NCBI RefSeq assembly: GCF_900107965.1
Contig: NZ_FNVU01000009.1
Location: 186,001-250,000, forward strand
Reading direction: 5' to 3'
Length of the DNA: 64,000 nucleotides
Source: Actinacidiphila yanglinensis
Lineage (GTDB): Bacteria > Actinomycetota > Actinomycetes > Streptomycetales > Streptomycetaceae
Made by a program: the position numbers and the translations under genes. Below, piece by piece: positions 15,891-24,799 of this stretch. How positions within the stretch are numbered: position 1 is the first letter of the stretch; the number at the start of each line of letters is the position of its first letter. The notes beneath the pieces were generated by a model, which saw nothing but the letters and a program-made list of their open reading frames with translations, was not told the origin of the DNA and ran no database searches.

Positions 15891-17006
15891 GTGGCCACCA
15901 GTGCAGAGACCCACGCGATGCGTCGGGCAGTAGCGCTGTCCGCGCGCGCCCTCGGCGCGACCGCGCCGAACCCCGTGGTGGGCTGTGTGATCCTCGACGC
16001 GGCCGGACAGGTCGCGGGGGAGGGCTGGCACCAGCGGGCAGGCGGACCGCACGCCGAGGTGCACGCGCTGCTCGCGGCCGGCGAACGGGCCCGCGGCGGC
16101 ACCGCGCTGGTCACCCTGGAACCCTGTAACCACACCGGCCGTACCGGCCCCTGCGCGAAGGCGCTGATCGAGGCCGGTGTGGCCCGGGTCGTGTTCGCGG
16201 TGGCCGACCCCAGCCCGACGGCGTCCGGCGGTGCGCAGACCCTGCGGGCCGCGGGTATCGACGTGAGCGAGGGCCTGCTCGCCGAGGAGGCCGAGACGGT
16301 CAACGCGGCCTGGCTCACGTCCGTCCGCAAGAGCCGCCCGTTCGTGCGCTGGAAGTACGCCGCCACCCTCGACGGCCGGATCGCCGCTGCCGACGGCACC
16401 AGCCGCTGGATCACCTCGCCCGAGGCCCGCGCCGACGTGCACCGGCTGCGCGCCGAGGCCGACGCCGTCGTGGTCGGCTCGGGCACCCTGACCGCCGACA
16501 ACCCCCACCTCGCGGTGCGCGGCATCGACGGCGCCACCCAGCCGCTGCGGGTGGTCGTCGACACCCGGGCACGTACCACCGCGGGCGCGCGCGTGCTGGA
16601 CGACGCCGCGCCCACCCTGATCGCCGTCGGCAAGGACGCCGACACCTCCCACCTGCGCGGCGTGGACGTCGTCCGGCTGCCGTACGCCCCCGAGGGCCGC
16701 GGCGTCGACGTGCGCGCGCTGCTCGCCGAACTGCTCGCCCGCGGGGTGCGCGCCGTGCTGCTCGAAGGCGGGCCGACGCTCGCGGGGGCGTTCGTGGCCG
16801 CCGGGAGCGTCGACATCGTCACCGCCTACCTCGCCCCCACGCTGCTCGGTGCCGGCCCGGCCGTACTCGAAGGCGCAGGAATCACCACCCTCACGCAGGC
16901 GTTGCGGCTCGATGTGACCGCCGTCGACCGGATCGGCCCCGACCTCAGGGTCTCCGCCGTCCCCGCGGCCGCCACCGCCGTCCCCTCAACATCCCAGGAG
17001 AGCTGA
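15891..17006 (+). CDS. ribD: Bifunctional riboflavin deaminase/reductase
   Basis: A 371-residue enzyme for steps 2 and 3 of riboflavin synthesis. The N-terminal deaminase half has the zinc ligands in HAEVHAL and EPCNHTGRTGPC. The C-terminal reductase half begins near RKSRPFVRWKYAATLDGRI and includes ITSPEARADVHRLRAEADAV and LLEGGPTLAGAF. I chose GTG 15891: AGGAGG (15880-15885) sits 5 bases before it, while the upstream frame from 15777 is low-complexity. First gene of ribD-ribE-ribM-ribAB-ribH under the FMN riboswitch. Confidence 0.95.
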   Translation: MATSAETHAMRRAVALSARALGATAPNPVVGCVILDAAGQVAGEGWHQRAGGPHAEVHALLAAGERARGGTALVTLEPCNHTGRTGPCAKALIEAGVARVVFAVADPSPTASGGAQTLRAAGIDVSEGLLAEEAETVNAAWLTSVRKSRPFVRWKYAATLDGRIAAADGTSRWITSPEARADVHRLRAEADAVVVGSGTLTADNPHLAVRGIDGATQPLRVVVDTRARTTAGARVLDDAAPTLIAVGKDADTSHLRGVDVVRLPYAPEGRGVDVRALLAELLARGVRAVLLEGGPTLAGAFVAAGSVDIVTAYLAPTLLGAGPAVLEGAGITTLTQALRLDVTAVDRIGPDLRVSAVPAAATAVPSTSQES

Positions 17007-17007
17007 C

Positions 17008-17622
17008 GTGTTCACCGGAATCGTGGAAGAGCTGGGCGAGATCACCGCCGTCGAGGACCTGGGCGACGCCTCCCGCTTCACCGTGAGCGGCCCCGTCGTG
17101 ACCGAGGGCGCCAAGCACGGCGACTCCATCGCCGTCAACGGGGTCTGCCTGACCGTGGTGGACCTGCCCGACGGCGCCTTCACCGCCGATGTGATGGCGG
17201 AGACCCTGAAGCGCTCCAGCCTCGGCGCCCTGGCGCCCGGCTCCCGGGTCAACCTGGAGCGGCCGATGGCGCTCGGCGGCCGGCTCGGCGGGCACCTCGT
17301 GCAGGGCCACGTCGACGGCACCGGCACGGTGCTGGCGCGCACCCCCGGCGAGAACTGGGAGATCGTGACGATCGCGCTGCCCGCCGAACTGTCCCGCTAC
17401 GTGGTCGAGAAGGGCTCCATCACCGTCGACGGGATCAGCCTCACCGTGGTCGAGGCCGCCCGGGACCACTTCACCGTCAGCCTCATCCCGACCACCCTCG
17501 CGCTGACCACGCTCGGCATCAAGCAGCCCGGCGACCCGGTCAACCTGGAGGTCGACGTGATCGCCAAGTACGTCGAGCGGATGCTGGACGACGGCGGCCG
17601 TCCCGCGGAGACAGCCCGATGA
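17008..17622 (+). CDS. ribE: Riboflavin synthase, alpha chain
   Basis: A 204-residue protein with two tandem lumazine-binding barrels. Barrel 1 starts with the invariant MFTGIVEELG and has GDSIAVNGVCLTVV. Barrel 2 repeats the pattern with GSITVDGISLTVVEA. It dismutates two 6,7-dimethyl-8-ribityllumazine molecules to riboflavin. It begins one base after the ribD stop and its end overlaps the next start by four bases (ATGA). Confidence 0.97.
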   Translation: MFTGIVEELGEITAVEDLGDASRFTVSGPVVTEGAKHGDSIAVNGVCLTVVDLPDGAFTADVMAETLKRSSLGALAPGSRVNLERPMALGGRLGGHLVQGHVDGTGTVLARTPGENWEIVTIALPAELSRYVVEKGSITVDGISLTVVEAARDHFTVSLIPTTLALTTLGIKQPGDPVNLEVDVIAKYVERMLDDGGRPAETAR

Positions 17623-18296
17623 GCGTCGTGCACTGGCTGAACAGCGAGGCGTTCACCGCCTTCGACCAGCACGTCATGTGGTCCGACATGATCGGCAACC
17701 TGCTCGGGCTGGCCGCGCTCGCGCTCGGCTGGCGGCGGGCCATGCTGACCTGGCCGGTCCAACTGCTGTCCGGCGTCGTGCTGGTGGCCGCCTTCTGGGG
17801 CGCGCACCTCGGCGGGGGTGTCGGCAAGCAGTTCGTGGTGATCACCGTCGCCGTGTGGGGCTGGTACCAGTGGCGGCGCGGCGGCGGCACCGGCCGGGTG
17901 ACGATCCGCTTCGCGAGCTGGCGGGAACGGGCCGTGCTGGTGGCGGCCACCGGCCTGGGCACCGTCGCGGTCGCCTCGCTCTTCCTCGCCTACCCGAAGC
18001 TCTCGTGGAACCCGTGGCCGGACGCGTACATCTTCGTCGGCACGCTCGCCGCGATGTACGCGCAGGCCCGCGGCTGGGTCGAGTTCTGGTTCGCCTGGCT
18101 GGCCGTCGACCTGGTCGGCGTGCCGCTGAACTTCCACAGCGGGCTGCCGTTCTCGGGCCTGGTCTACATCATCTACTTCGTCCTGGTGATCGCCGGGATG
18201 TACGCCTGGTGGCAGCAGACGCGGCGCACCGTCCCGGAACGGGACGGCACGCAGCCGCTGCGGCCCGCCACCACCGCGGAAGGAGCGACGGCATGA
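17619..18296 (+). CDS. ribM: PnuC-family riboflavin transporter (RibM/PnuX type)
   Basis: A 225-residue integral membrane protein of the PnuC family, with about seven hydrophobic segments and the motif pattern WGWYQWRRGG and YAQARGWVEFWFAWLAVDLVG. PnuC proteins carry vitamin-like compounds by facilitated diffusion. In S. davaonensis and Corynebacterium the member inside an FMN-riboswitch operon (RibM/PnuX) carries riboflavin and roseoflavin. The same position here, between ribE and ribAB, supports riboflavin rather than nicotinamide riboside. Four-base overlaps on both sides show translational coupling. Confidence 0.9.
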   Translation: MSVVHWLNSEAFTAFDQHVMWSDMIGNLLGLAALALGWRRAMLTWPVQLLSGVVLVAAFWGAHLGGGVGKQFVVITVAVWGWYQWRRGGGTGRVTIRFASWRERAVLVAATGLGTVAVASLFLAYPKLSWNPWPDAYIFVGTLAAMYAQARGWVEFWFAWLAVDLVGVPLNFHSGLPFSGLVYIIYFVLVIAGMYAWWQQTRRTVPERDGTQPLRPATTAEGATA

Positions 18297-19699
18297 CCAC
18301 CATGACCGCACCGCACGACCCCCGGCAGGACGGCCTCGCCGGCGCCGGTCTCGGCACCCGCGCCCTCGACACGGACGGTGACGGCGGCACCGAAGATCTC
18401 GTGCTCGACACGGTCGAGCGGGCCATCGCCGACATCGCCGCCGGCCGCCCGGTCGTGGTCGTCGACGACGAGGACCGGGAGAACGAGGGCGACCTCATCG
18501 TGGCGGCCGAGCGGATCACCCCGCAGATCGTCGCCTTCATGATGAACGAGTGCCGCGGGCTGATCTGCGTGCCCATGGAGAGCCAGGAACTGGACCGGCT
18601 GGAACTGCCGCAGATGGTGCAGTCCAACACCGAGTCGATGCGCACGGCGTTCACCGTCTCGGTGGACGCGAGCGCCGCGCACGGCGTGACCACCGGGATC
18701 TCCGCCGCGGACCGGGCCGCCACCATCCGGCTGCTGGCCGACCCGGCCGCCGCGGCCGGCGACTTCGTCCGGCCCGGCCACGTCTTCCCGCTCGCCGCCC
18801 GTCCCGGCGGGGTGCTGGTGCGCGCAGGCCACACCGAGGCCGGCGTCGACCTGGCCCGGCTCGCCGGGCTGCGGCCGGCCGCGGCGATCGTGGAGATCGC
18901 CCGCGAGGACGGCACCATGGCCCGGCTCCCCGAACTCGTCCCCTTCGCCCGCAAGCACGGTCTGGCGATCATCTCGATCGAGGACCTGATCGCCTACCGC
19001 CGCTCGGCGCAGACCGAGGTGCGCCGCGAGGCCAGCACCCGGCTGCCCACCGCCTACGGTGAGTTCAGGGCGTACGGCTACCGCGGCACCGACGACGGCG
19101 GCGAGCACGTCGCGCTGGTCGCCGGCGACCTCGGCGACGGCACCGACGTCCTGGTCCGGGTGCACTCCGAGTGCCTGACCGGCGACGTCTTCGGCTCGCT
19201 GCGCTGCGACTGCGGCCCGCAGCTCCAGACCGCGCTGCGCGAGGTGGCCGCCGCGGGCCGCGGCGTGGTGCTCTACCTGCGCGGCCACGAGGGGCGCGGC
19301 ATCGGCTTGATGTCGAAACTGCGGGCGTACGAGCTCCAGGAGCGCGGTCGCGACACCCTCGACGCCAACCTCGAACTCGGCCTGCCGGCGGACGCGCGCG
19401 ACTACGCGGCGGCCGCGCACATCCTGGCCGACCTCGGGGTGCGCTCGCTGCGGCTGATGACCAACAACCCCGCGAAGTCCACGGCGCTGGCCCGGCACGG
19501 CATCGAGGTGCTGGCCCGGGTGCCCATGCCGGTGGCGGCGGGCGAGCACAACGTAAGGTACCTGCGCACCAAGCGCGACCGGATGGGCCACGAACTGCCG
19601 TGGCTCGACGGCGAGTCGACCCCTCCCAGCACCAACCCCAGCAGCAACTCCAGCACCATTCCCCGTACCACCCCCAGCACCAACCGAGGAGAGAAGTGA
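18293..19699 (+). CDS. ribAB: Bifunctional DHBP synthase / GTP cyclohydrolase II
   Basis: A 468-residue fusion supplying both precursors of riboflavin. The N-terminal DHBP synthase half (about residues 30-235) shows DDEDRENEGDLIVAAE and HTEAGVDLARLAG. The C-terminal GTP cyclohydrolase II half (about 240-440) has the zinc ligands in CLTGDVFGSLRCDCG and the RGHEGRGIGL loop, so both active sites look intact. The last ~25 residues are a Ser/Thr/Pro/Asn-rich tail not found in the core family. Start ATG 18293 overlaps the ribM stop; GTGA overlap joins it to ribH. Confidence 0.97.
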   Translation: MTTMTAPHDPRQDGLAGAGLGTRALDTDGDGGTEDLVLDTVERAIADIAAGRPVVVVDDEDRENEGDLIVAAERITPQIVAFMMNECRGLICVPMESQELDRLELPQMVQSNTESMRTAFTVSVDASAAHGVTTGISAADRAATIRLLADPAAAAGDFVRPGHVFPLAARPGGVLVRAGHTEAGVDLARLAGLRPAAAIVEIAREDGTMARLPELVPFARKHGLAIISIEDLIAYRRSAQTEVRREASTRLPTAYGEFRAYGYRGTDDGGEHVALVAGDLGDGTDVLVRVHSECLTGDVFGSLRCDCGPQLQTALREVAAAGRGVVLYLRGHEGRGIGLMSKLRAYELQERGRDTLDANLELGLPADARDYAAAAHILADLGVRSLRLMTNNPAKSTALARHGIEVLARVPMPVAAGEHNVRYLRTKRDRMGHELPWLDGESTPPSTNPSSNSSTIPRTTPSTNRGEK

Positions 19700-20181
19700 G
19701 CGGCAAGGGCGCCCCCGAACTGACCGTGAAGAACTGCGGGGACCTGCGGGTCGCCGTCATCGCGGCGCAGTGGCACACCCAGGTGATGGACGGCCTCGTC
19801 GACGGGGCGGTCCGCGCCCTGCGCGACCTCGGGATCGAGGAGCCCACCCTGCTGCGGGTGCCGGGCAGCTTCGAACTGCCCGTGGTGGCCAAGGTGCTGG
19901 CCGGCCGCGGCTACGACGCGATCGTCGCGCTCGGCGTGATCATCCGCGGCGGCACCCCGCACTTCGAGTACGTCTCGCAGGGCGTCACCAACGGCCTCAC
20001 CCAGGTCGCGGTGGAGACCGGGGTGCCGGTCGGCTTCGGCATCCTCACCTGTGACAACGAGGAGCAGGCGCTGGACCGGGCCGGACTGCCCGGCTCCAAC
20101 GAGGACAAGGGACACGAGGCGGTGACCGCGGCGGTCGCCACCGCGGCGATCCTGCGTTCAGTATCCGAACCGTGGCGCTGA
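19696..20181 (+). CDS. ribH: 6,7-dimethyl-8-ribityllumazine synthase
   Basis: A 161-residue enzyme that condenses the ribAB and ribD products into the lumazine. Motifs: RVAVIAAQWH, VPGSFELPVVAKVLA, and the catalytic-His segment GVIIRGGTPHFEYVSQGV, then TCDNEEQALDRAG. Start is GTG 19696, overlapping the ribAB stop, with GAGGAGAGAA as ribosome-binding site. Last gene of the rib operon; hisE starts 33 bases on. Confidence 0.97.
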   Translation: MSGKGAPELTVKNCGDLRVAVIAAQWHTQVMDGLVDGAVRALRDLGIEEPTLLRVPGSFELPVVAKVLAGRGYDAIVALGVIIRGGTPHFEYVSQGVTNGLTQVAVETGVPVGFGILTCDNEEQALDRAGLPGSNEDKGHEAVTAAVATAAILRSVSEPWR

Positions 20182-20214
20182 CCCGCGGGCACTTCCCCGT
20201 AGGCTAGGACCACC

Positions 20215-20487
20215 ATGGCTGACAAGACATTCGAGGAGCTGTTCAGCGAGCTCCGGCAGAAGGCCGCCACCGGCGACCCCAGCACGTCCCGCACCGCCGA
20301 ACTCGTCGGGAAGGGCGTGCACGCGATCGGCAAGAAGGTGGTCGAGGAGGCCGCCGAGGTGTGGATGGCGGCCGAGTACGAAGGGCCCGACGCGACCGCC
20401 GAGGAGATCTCGCAGCTGCTCTACCACGTCCAGGTGATGATGGTGGCGCGCGGGATCTCCCTGGAGGACGTCTACGCCCATCTGTGA
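20215..20487 (+). CDS. hisE: Phosphoribosyl-ATP pyrophosphatase
   Basis: A 90-residue all-alpha MazG-like protein for step 2 of histidine synthesis. It has the N-terminal KTFEELFSELRQKA and the metal-binding EEAAEVWMAAEYEG helix. It stands with hisG apart from the main his operon, as in other streptomycetes. A TAGGCT -10-like hexamer lies 13 bases before the ATG, so it may have its own nearly leaderless promoter. Confidence 0.96.
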   Translation: MADKTFEELFSELRQKAATGDPSTSRTAELVGKGVHAIGKKVVEEAAEVWMAAEYEGPDATAEEISQLLYHVQVMMVARGISLEDVYAHL

Positions 20488-20561
20488 GCCGGACGACCCC
20501 GTACAGCCCGCAGGTCCGCACGTCCCCCGCACCACTCCACGAGGAAAAGGAACCCGACCCC

Positions 20562-21410
20562 ATGCTCCGCATCGCCGTACCGAACAAGGGTGCACTCTCC
20601 GGACCCGCGGCGGCCATGCTCCATGAGGCCGGGTACCGCCAGCGCAAGGAGTCGAAGGAACTCGTCCTGTTCGACAACGCGAACGACGTCGAGTTCTTCT
20701 ACCTGCGCCCGCGCGACATCGCGATCTACGTCAGCTCCGGCCGGCTCGACATCGGCATCACCGGCCGCGACCTGCTGCTGGACTCCGGAGCGAGCGCCGA
20801 GGAGATCCTGCAACTCGGCTTCGCCCGCTCGACGTTCCGGTACGCGGCCAAGCCCGGCACCGCGAACAGCGTGGCGGAGCTGGCCGGGCTGACCGTGGCG
20901 ACCTCCTACGAGGGCGTGGTCGGCAAGCACCTGGCCGACAGCGGCGTGGCCGCGTCCCTCGTGCACCTCGACGGCGCCGTGGAGACCGCGATCCAGCTCG
21001 GCGTGGCGCAGGTGATCGCGGACGTGGTGGAGACCGGCACCTCGCTGCGCAACGCCGGCCTGGAGGCGTTCGGCGAGCCGATCATGGAGTCCGAGGCGGT
21101 CGTCATCCGCCGTACCGGAGCGGACCCCGAGGACGCCAACGTACGGAAGTTCCTGCGCCGCCTGCAGGGCGTCCTGGTCGCCCGGCGCTACGTGATGATG
21201 GACTACGACATCCGTGTCGAGCAGGTGGAGAAGGCCGTCGCGCTGACCCCCGGCCTGGAGTCGCCCACCGTCTCCCCGCTGCACCACGAGGGCTGGGTCG
21301 CGGTCCGCGCGATGGTGCCCACCGCCGAGGCCCAGCTCATCATGGACCAGCTCTACGACCTGGGCGCCCGCGCCATCCTGACCACCGGCATCCACGCCGC
21401 CCGGCTGTGA
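20562..21410 (+). CDS. hisG: ATP phosphoribosyltransferase, long form
   Basis: A 282-residue enzyme for the first, feedback-inhibited step of histidine synthesis. It is the long form with the C-terminal ACT-like regulatory domain (about residues 205-280). Visible motifs are LRIAVPNKGALSGPA, YLRPRDIAIYVSSGRLDIGI, and the PRPP loop DVVETGTSLRNAGL. ATG 20562 is preceded by GAGGAAAAGGAA. Its GTGA overlap with the next gene suggests one transcript. Confidence 0.97.
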   Translation: MLRIAVPNKGALSGPAAAMLHEAGYRQRKESKELVLFDNANDVEFFYLRPRDIAIYVSSGRLDIGITGRDLLLDSGASAEEILQLGFARSTFRYAAKPGTANSVAELAGLTVATSYEGVVGKHLADSGVAASLVHLDGAVETAIQLGVAQVIADVVETGTSLRNAGLEAFGEPIMESEAVVIRRTGADPEDANVRKFLRRLQGVLVARRYVMMDYDIRVEQVEKAVALTPGLESPTVSPLHHEGWVAVRAMVPTAEAQLIMDQLYDLGARAILTTGIHAARL

Positions 21411-21937
21411 CGCCGCCCGGCGCGGCGGCCGGGCCCACGCCGGACGGTCCGCCGGACGCCCGGTCCGCCGCCGTCGCGGCCGCGGTGCCCGGCGGGTTGC
21501 CGGTGACCTTCCGGCCGCTGGCCACCCGGGTGGTGCTGCTCACGCTCGCCGTGACGCTCGTCACGGTGCTGACCACCGTGGCGCTGCTGATGCCGCACGA
21601 CGGGGACTCGCCCTGGAGCACCGCCGAGCGGGGCACCGTGGTCGGCACCGCCGTGCTGATCGGCGCGGGGCTGACGCTGCTGAGCCGGCCCAAGGCCGTC
21701 GCCGACGCCGACGGGCTCACCGTGGTGAACCTCACGGTGAGCCGGCGGCTGGCCTGGCCGCAGGTGCTGCGGGTCACCCTCGGACACGGCGACGCCTGGG
21801 TCCGCCTCGACCTGGCCGACGGCACCACGCTGGCGGTGATGGGGATCCAGCCCGGGATCGCCCCGCAGCAGGCGCTGCGCGACGCGCGCCGGCTGCGCGC
21901 TCTGGTCGAGGCGCTGGGCGAAGCCCCCGCGCGGTGA
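21407..21937 (+). CDS. PH domain-containing membrane protein
   Basis: A 176-residue protein. A Pro/Ala-rich start is followed by two transmembrane helices (about residues 38-60 and 74-94). A small bacterial PH-like domain follows (ADADGLTVVNLTVSRRLAWP, VLRVTLGHGDAWVRLDLADG). This layout is common directly behind hisG in Streptomyces. The start GTG overlaps the hisG stop. Function unknown; there is no evidence it takes part in histidine synthesis. Confidence 0.85.
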   Translation: MTPPGAAAGPTPDGPPDARSAAVAAAVPGGLPVTFRPLATRVVLLTLAVTLVTVLTTVALLMPHDGDSPWSTAERGTVVGTAVLIGAGLTLLSRPKAVADADGLTVVNLTVSRRLAWPQVLRVTLGHGDAWVRLDLADGTTLAVMGIQPGIAPQQALRDARRLRALVEALGEAPAR

Positions 21938-22226
21938 GCGCGGCGCCCGCGGCCGTGCACGGCACGGCGGTTCGCGGGGGCGGCCGCGGTCCGCGCCGGG
22001 CGGTGCCCCGCGCCACCCGGTGGGCGCCGTCGCTTCGCGGGGGCGCCCGCAATGACTACGCTGGTTCAGCAAGCGCACGCACCGCGCCCTCACACCACCC
22101 CGGCGCAGCCCCGCGCCGTGCCCGACCGAGGAGTGACACCCACACCCCGATGGACGCACCGTCCGGTAGTACATGCGCCGCCCCTCCCGCCCGGAACTCT
22201 CACCGGAAACGCGGGGCGGCGGCCTC

Positions 22227-23654
22227 ATGATCACCTCGTTGCTGCTGCTCGCGGCGGCCTTTGTCCTGATCCTCGCCAACGGCTTCTTCGTCGCCGCCGA
22301 GTTCGGCCTGGTGACGGTGGAGCGGCCCGCCGCCGAGCGGGCCGCCGCCGGCGGGGACCGCCGAGCCCGCAGCGTGGTCGCCGCTCTGCGGAAGCTCTCC
22401 TTCCAGCTCTCCGGCACCCAGCTCGGCATCACCATCACCTCGCTGGTCGTCGGCATGCTCGCCGAACCGGCGCTCGGCCGCCTGCTCGACGGGCCGGTAC
22501 GGGCCGCCGGGATACCGGACGGCGCCGCCCCGGGCTTCGCTGTGGTGATCGGCCTGATGGTCGCCTCCGGCGTGCAGATGGTGATCGGCGAACTCGTGCC
22601 GAAGAACTGGGCGGTGTCCCGGCCGCTCGCCGTCGCGCGGATGGTCGCGGGCCCGCAGCGGGCCTTCTCGCGCGCGTTCCGCCCCGTGATCGAACTGCTC
22701 AACCGCGCCGCGAACCGCCTGGTGCGGATGCTCGGCGTGGAGCCCACCGACGAGCTGGCCTCCGCCCGCACCCCGGGCGAGCTGGTCTCGCTGGCCCGGC
22801 ACTCCGCCCGCGCCGGCGCCCTGGAGGCGGACACCGCCGACCTGTTCGTCCGCACCCTGTCGCTCGGCGACCTCACCGCGGAGAACGTGATGACCCCCCG
22901 GGTGCGGGTCAGCGCGCTGGAGGACACCGCGACCGCCGCGGACGTCCTCAACCTCACCCGTGCCACCGGCCTGTCCCGGTTCCCCGTCTACAGCGAGCGG
23001 CTGGACGACACCACCGGCATGGTCCACCTCAAGGACGCCCTCGCGGTGTCCGCCGACGCCCGCTCCCGCACTCCCGTGGCCCGTATCGCCGTCGCCCCGC
23101 TGCTGGTGCCCGAGACGCTGCCGGTGCAGCATCTGCTGGAACTGCTGCGCAGCGAGCAGCCGATCGCGGTGGTCGTCGACGAGTACGGCGGCACCGCGGG
23201 CGTGGTCACCCTGGAGGACATCGTCGAGGAACTGGTCGGCGAGGTCCGCGACGAGCACGACGCCGTCGACCTGCCCGAACTCGCCCAGGCGGCGCCCGAG
23301 GACGGCCATCCGGCCTGGGCCGCGGACGGCGGCTGCCGGATCGACACCCTCGCCCGGATCGGATTGACCGCCCCCGAGGGCCCGTACGAGACCGTCGCGG
23401 GGCTCGTCGCCGACCTGCTCGGCCGCATCCCGGAGGTCGGCGACAGCGCCGACCTGCCCGGCTGGGTGCTCCGGGTCGAGGAGGTCGACCACCACCGGGC
23501 GGAGCGGGTCCGGATCGTACGGACCGCACCGGCCGGACCCGACGAGTGCGGGGCCGAGGGGCCGGAACCGGCCGAGGGGGCCGACTCCGGGTACCGCGGC
23601 CGGGCCGGGGAGTCCGCCGACCTGGAGCGGGCCGAGGGGGTCGGCGGGCGATGA
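22227..23654 (+). CDS. Hemolysin/CNNM-family protein (DUF21-CBS-CorC_HlyC), first of pair
   Basis: A 475-residue membrane protein. DUF21 transmembrane domain spans about residues 1-185 (ITSLLLLAAAFVLILANGFF, VIGELVPKNWAV). Two CBS repeats follow (VMTPRVRVSALEDTATAADV; PIAVVVDEYGGTAGVVTLED), then a CorC_HlyC domain (about 340-425) and a Glu/Gly tail. The family is linked to Mg/Co ion handling or other cation transport. I chose ATG 22227, where the hydrophobic N-terminus begins; ATG 22173 lies in frame upstream. Its stop overlaps the second copy (ATGA). Confidence 0.9.
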   Translation: MITSLLLLAAAFVLILANGFFVAAEFGLVTVERPAAERAAAGGDRRARSVVAALRKLSFQLSGTQLGITITSLVVGMLAEPALGRLLDGPVRAAGIPDGAAPGFAVVIGLMVASGVQMVIGELVPKNWAVSRPLAVARMVAGPQRAFSRAFRPVIELLNRAANRLVRMLGVEPTDELASARTPGELVSLARHSARAGALEADTADLFVRTLSLGDLTAENVMTPRVRVSALEDTATAADVLNLTRATGLSRFPVYSERLDDTTGMVHLKDALAVSADARSRTPVARIAVAPLLVPETLPVQHLLELLRSEQPIAVVVDEYGGTAGVVTLEDIVEELVGEVRDEHDAVDLPELAQAAPEDGHPAWAADGGCRIDTLARIGLTAPEGPYETVAGLVADLLGRIPEVGDSADLPGWVLRVEEVDHHRAERVRIVRTAPAGPDECGAEGPEPAEGADSGYRGRAGESADLERAEGVGGR

Positions 23655-24751
23655 GCGCACTCCAACTCCTCTTCGCGGTCCTGCTGGTGCTCGGCAACGG
23701 CTTCTTCGTCGGCGCCGAGTTCGCGCTCGTCTCCGTCCGCCGCAGCCAGATCGAGCCGCACGCGGCCACGCAGCGCGCCGCCCGTACGGTCCTGTACGGG
23801 CTGGAGCACCTGCCGCAGATGATGGCCGCCGCGCAGTTCGGCGTCACCGTCTGCTCGCTGACGCTCGGCGCGGTCGCCGAACCCACCGTGGCCCACCTGC
23901 TGGAGCCGGTCTTCTCCGCGGCCCACGTACCCGACGACCTGGTGCACCCCATCGGGTACGTGCTGGCGCTGTTCGTCGTGGTCTCGCTGCACCTGGTGAT
24001 CGGCGAGCTGGTGCCGAAGAACCTGGCGATGTCCGATCCGGAGAAGGCCGCACTGCGGCTCGCCCCCGGGCTGGTCGGCTTCGCCCGGGTGTTCCGGCCG
24101 GTGATCGCGGTCCTCGGGTCCTGCGCCCGGATCACCCTGCGCGCCTTCCGGGTCGAGCCGAAGGACGAGGTGGACGCGGTCTTCACCAGCGCGGAGCTGA
24201 CCGTCCTGGTGGAGGACGCCCGCGCGGCCGGGCTGCTCGACTCCGACGAGCAGGAGCGGCTGGCCGACGCCCTGGAGCTGGGCACCCGCCCGGTGACCGA
24301 AGTCCTGCTCACGCCGGACGAGTTGGTCACGCTCGGCCCCGCGGCCACCGCCCGCGAGGTCGAGGAACTGACGGTGCGCACCGGCTTCTCCCGGTTCCCG
24401 ATCGCCGCCGACGGCTCGGGCTACCTCGGCTACCTGCACGTCAAGGACATCCTCGACGTGGAGGACCCCGACCGGCCGGTGCCCGCGCGGCTCTGGCGGC
24501 CGATGGCCACGCTGCGCGCCGACCTGCCGCTGGACGACGCCCTCACCGCGATGCGCCGCGCCGCCACCCACCTCGCGTCCGTCACGGACGCCGACGGTGT
24601 CACGCTCGGCCTCGTCGCCCTGGAGGACGTCCTCGAAATGCTCGTCGGCGAGGTCCGCTACCCCGCGCACCGGGCCTCCGCCCGGAAGAACGGCGCGTCG
24701 GTTCCCGGTCCGGCGGCGGGCGGTACGGCATCGGGGGAGCTGGTCCGGTAG
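23651..24751 (+). CDS. Hemolysin/CNNM-family protein (DUF21-CBS), second of pair
   Basis: A 366-residue paralogue of the upstream gene. It has the DUF21 membrane domain (LFAVLLVLGNGFFVGAEFAL, VIGELVPKNLAMSDP) and two CBS repeats (FSRFPIAADGSGYLGYLHVK; GVTLGLVALEDVLEMLVGEV). It ends after the CBS pair without a CorC_HlyC domain, so the two proteins may form a hetero-oligomer with one regulatory C-terminal domain. The pair is common in actinobacteria. Translation is coupled to the first gene. Confidence 0.9.
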   Translation: MSALQLLFAVLLVLGNGFFVGAEFALVSVRRSQIEPHAATQRAARTVLYGLEHLPQMMAAAQFGVTVCSLTLGAVAEPTVAHLLEPVFSAAHVPDDLVHPIGYVLALFVVVSLHLVIGELVPKNLAMSDPEKAALRLAPGLVGFARVFRPVIAVLGSCARITLRAFRVEPKDEVDAVFTSAELTVLVEDARAAGLLDSDEQERLADALELGTRPVTEVLLTPDELVTLGPAATAREVEELTVRTGFSRFPIAADGSGYLGYLHVKDILDVEDPDRPVPARLWRPMATLRADLPLDDALTAMRRAATHLASVTDADGVTLGLVALEDVLEMLVGEVRYPAHRASARKNGASVPGPAAGGTASGELVR

Positions 24752-24758
24752 GGCGGCG

Positions 24759-24784
24759 GCCCGGGCGGGTGGCCCCGCCCGGGC
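24759..24784. terminator. Bidirectional hairpin terminator
   Basis: A perfect 11-bp stem, GCCCGGGCGGG (24759-24769) with CCCGCCCGGGC (24774-24784), loop TGGC. It lies in the 48 bases between two convergent genes. Confidence 0.85.
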
Positions 24785-24799
24785 ACGCCCGCGGCGCGG

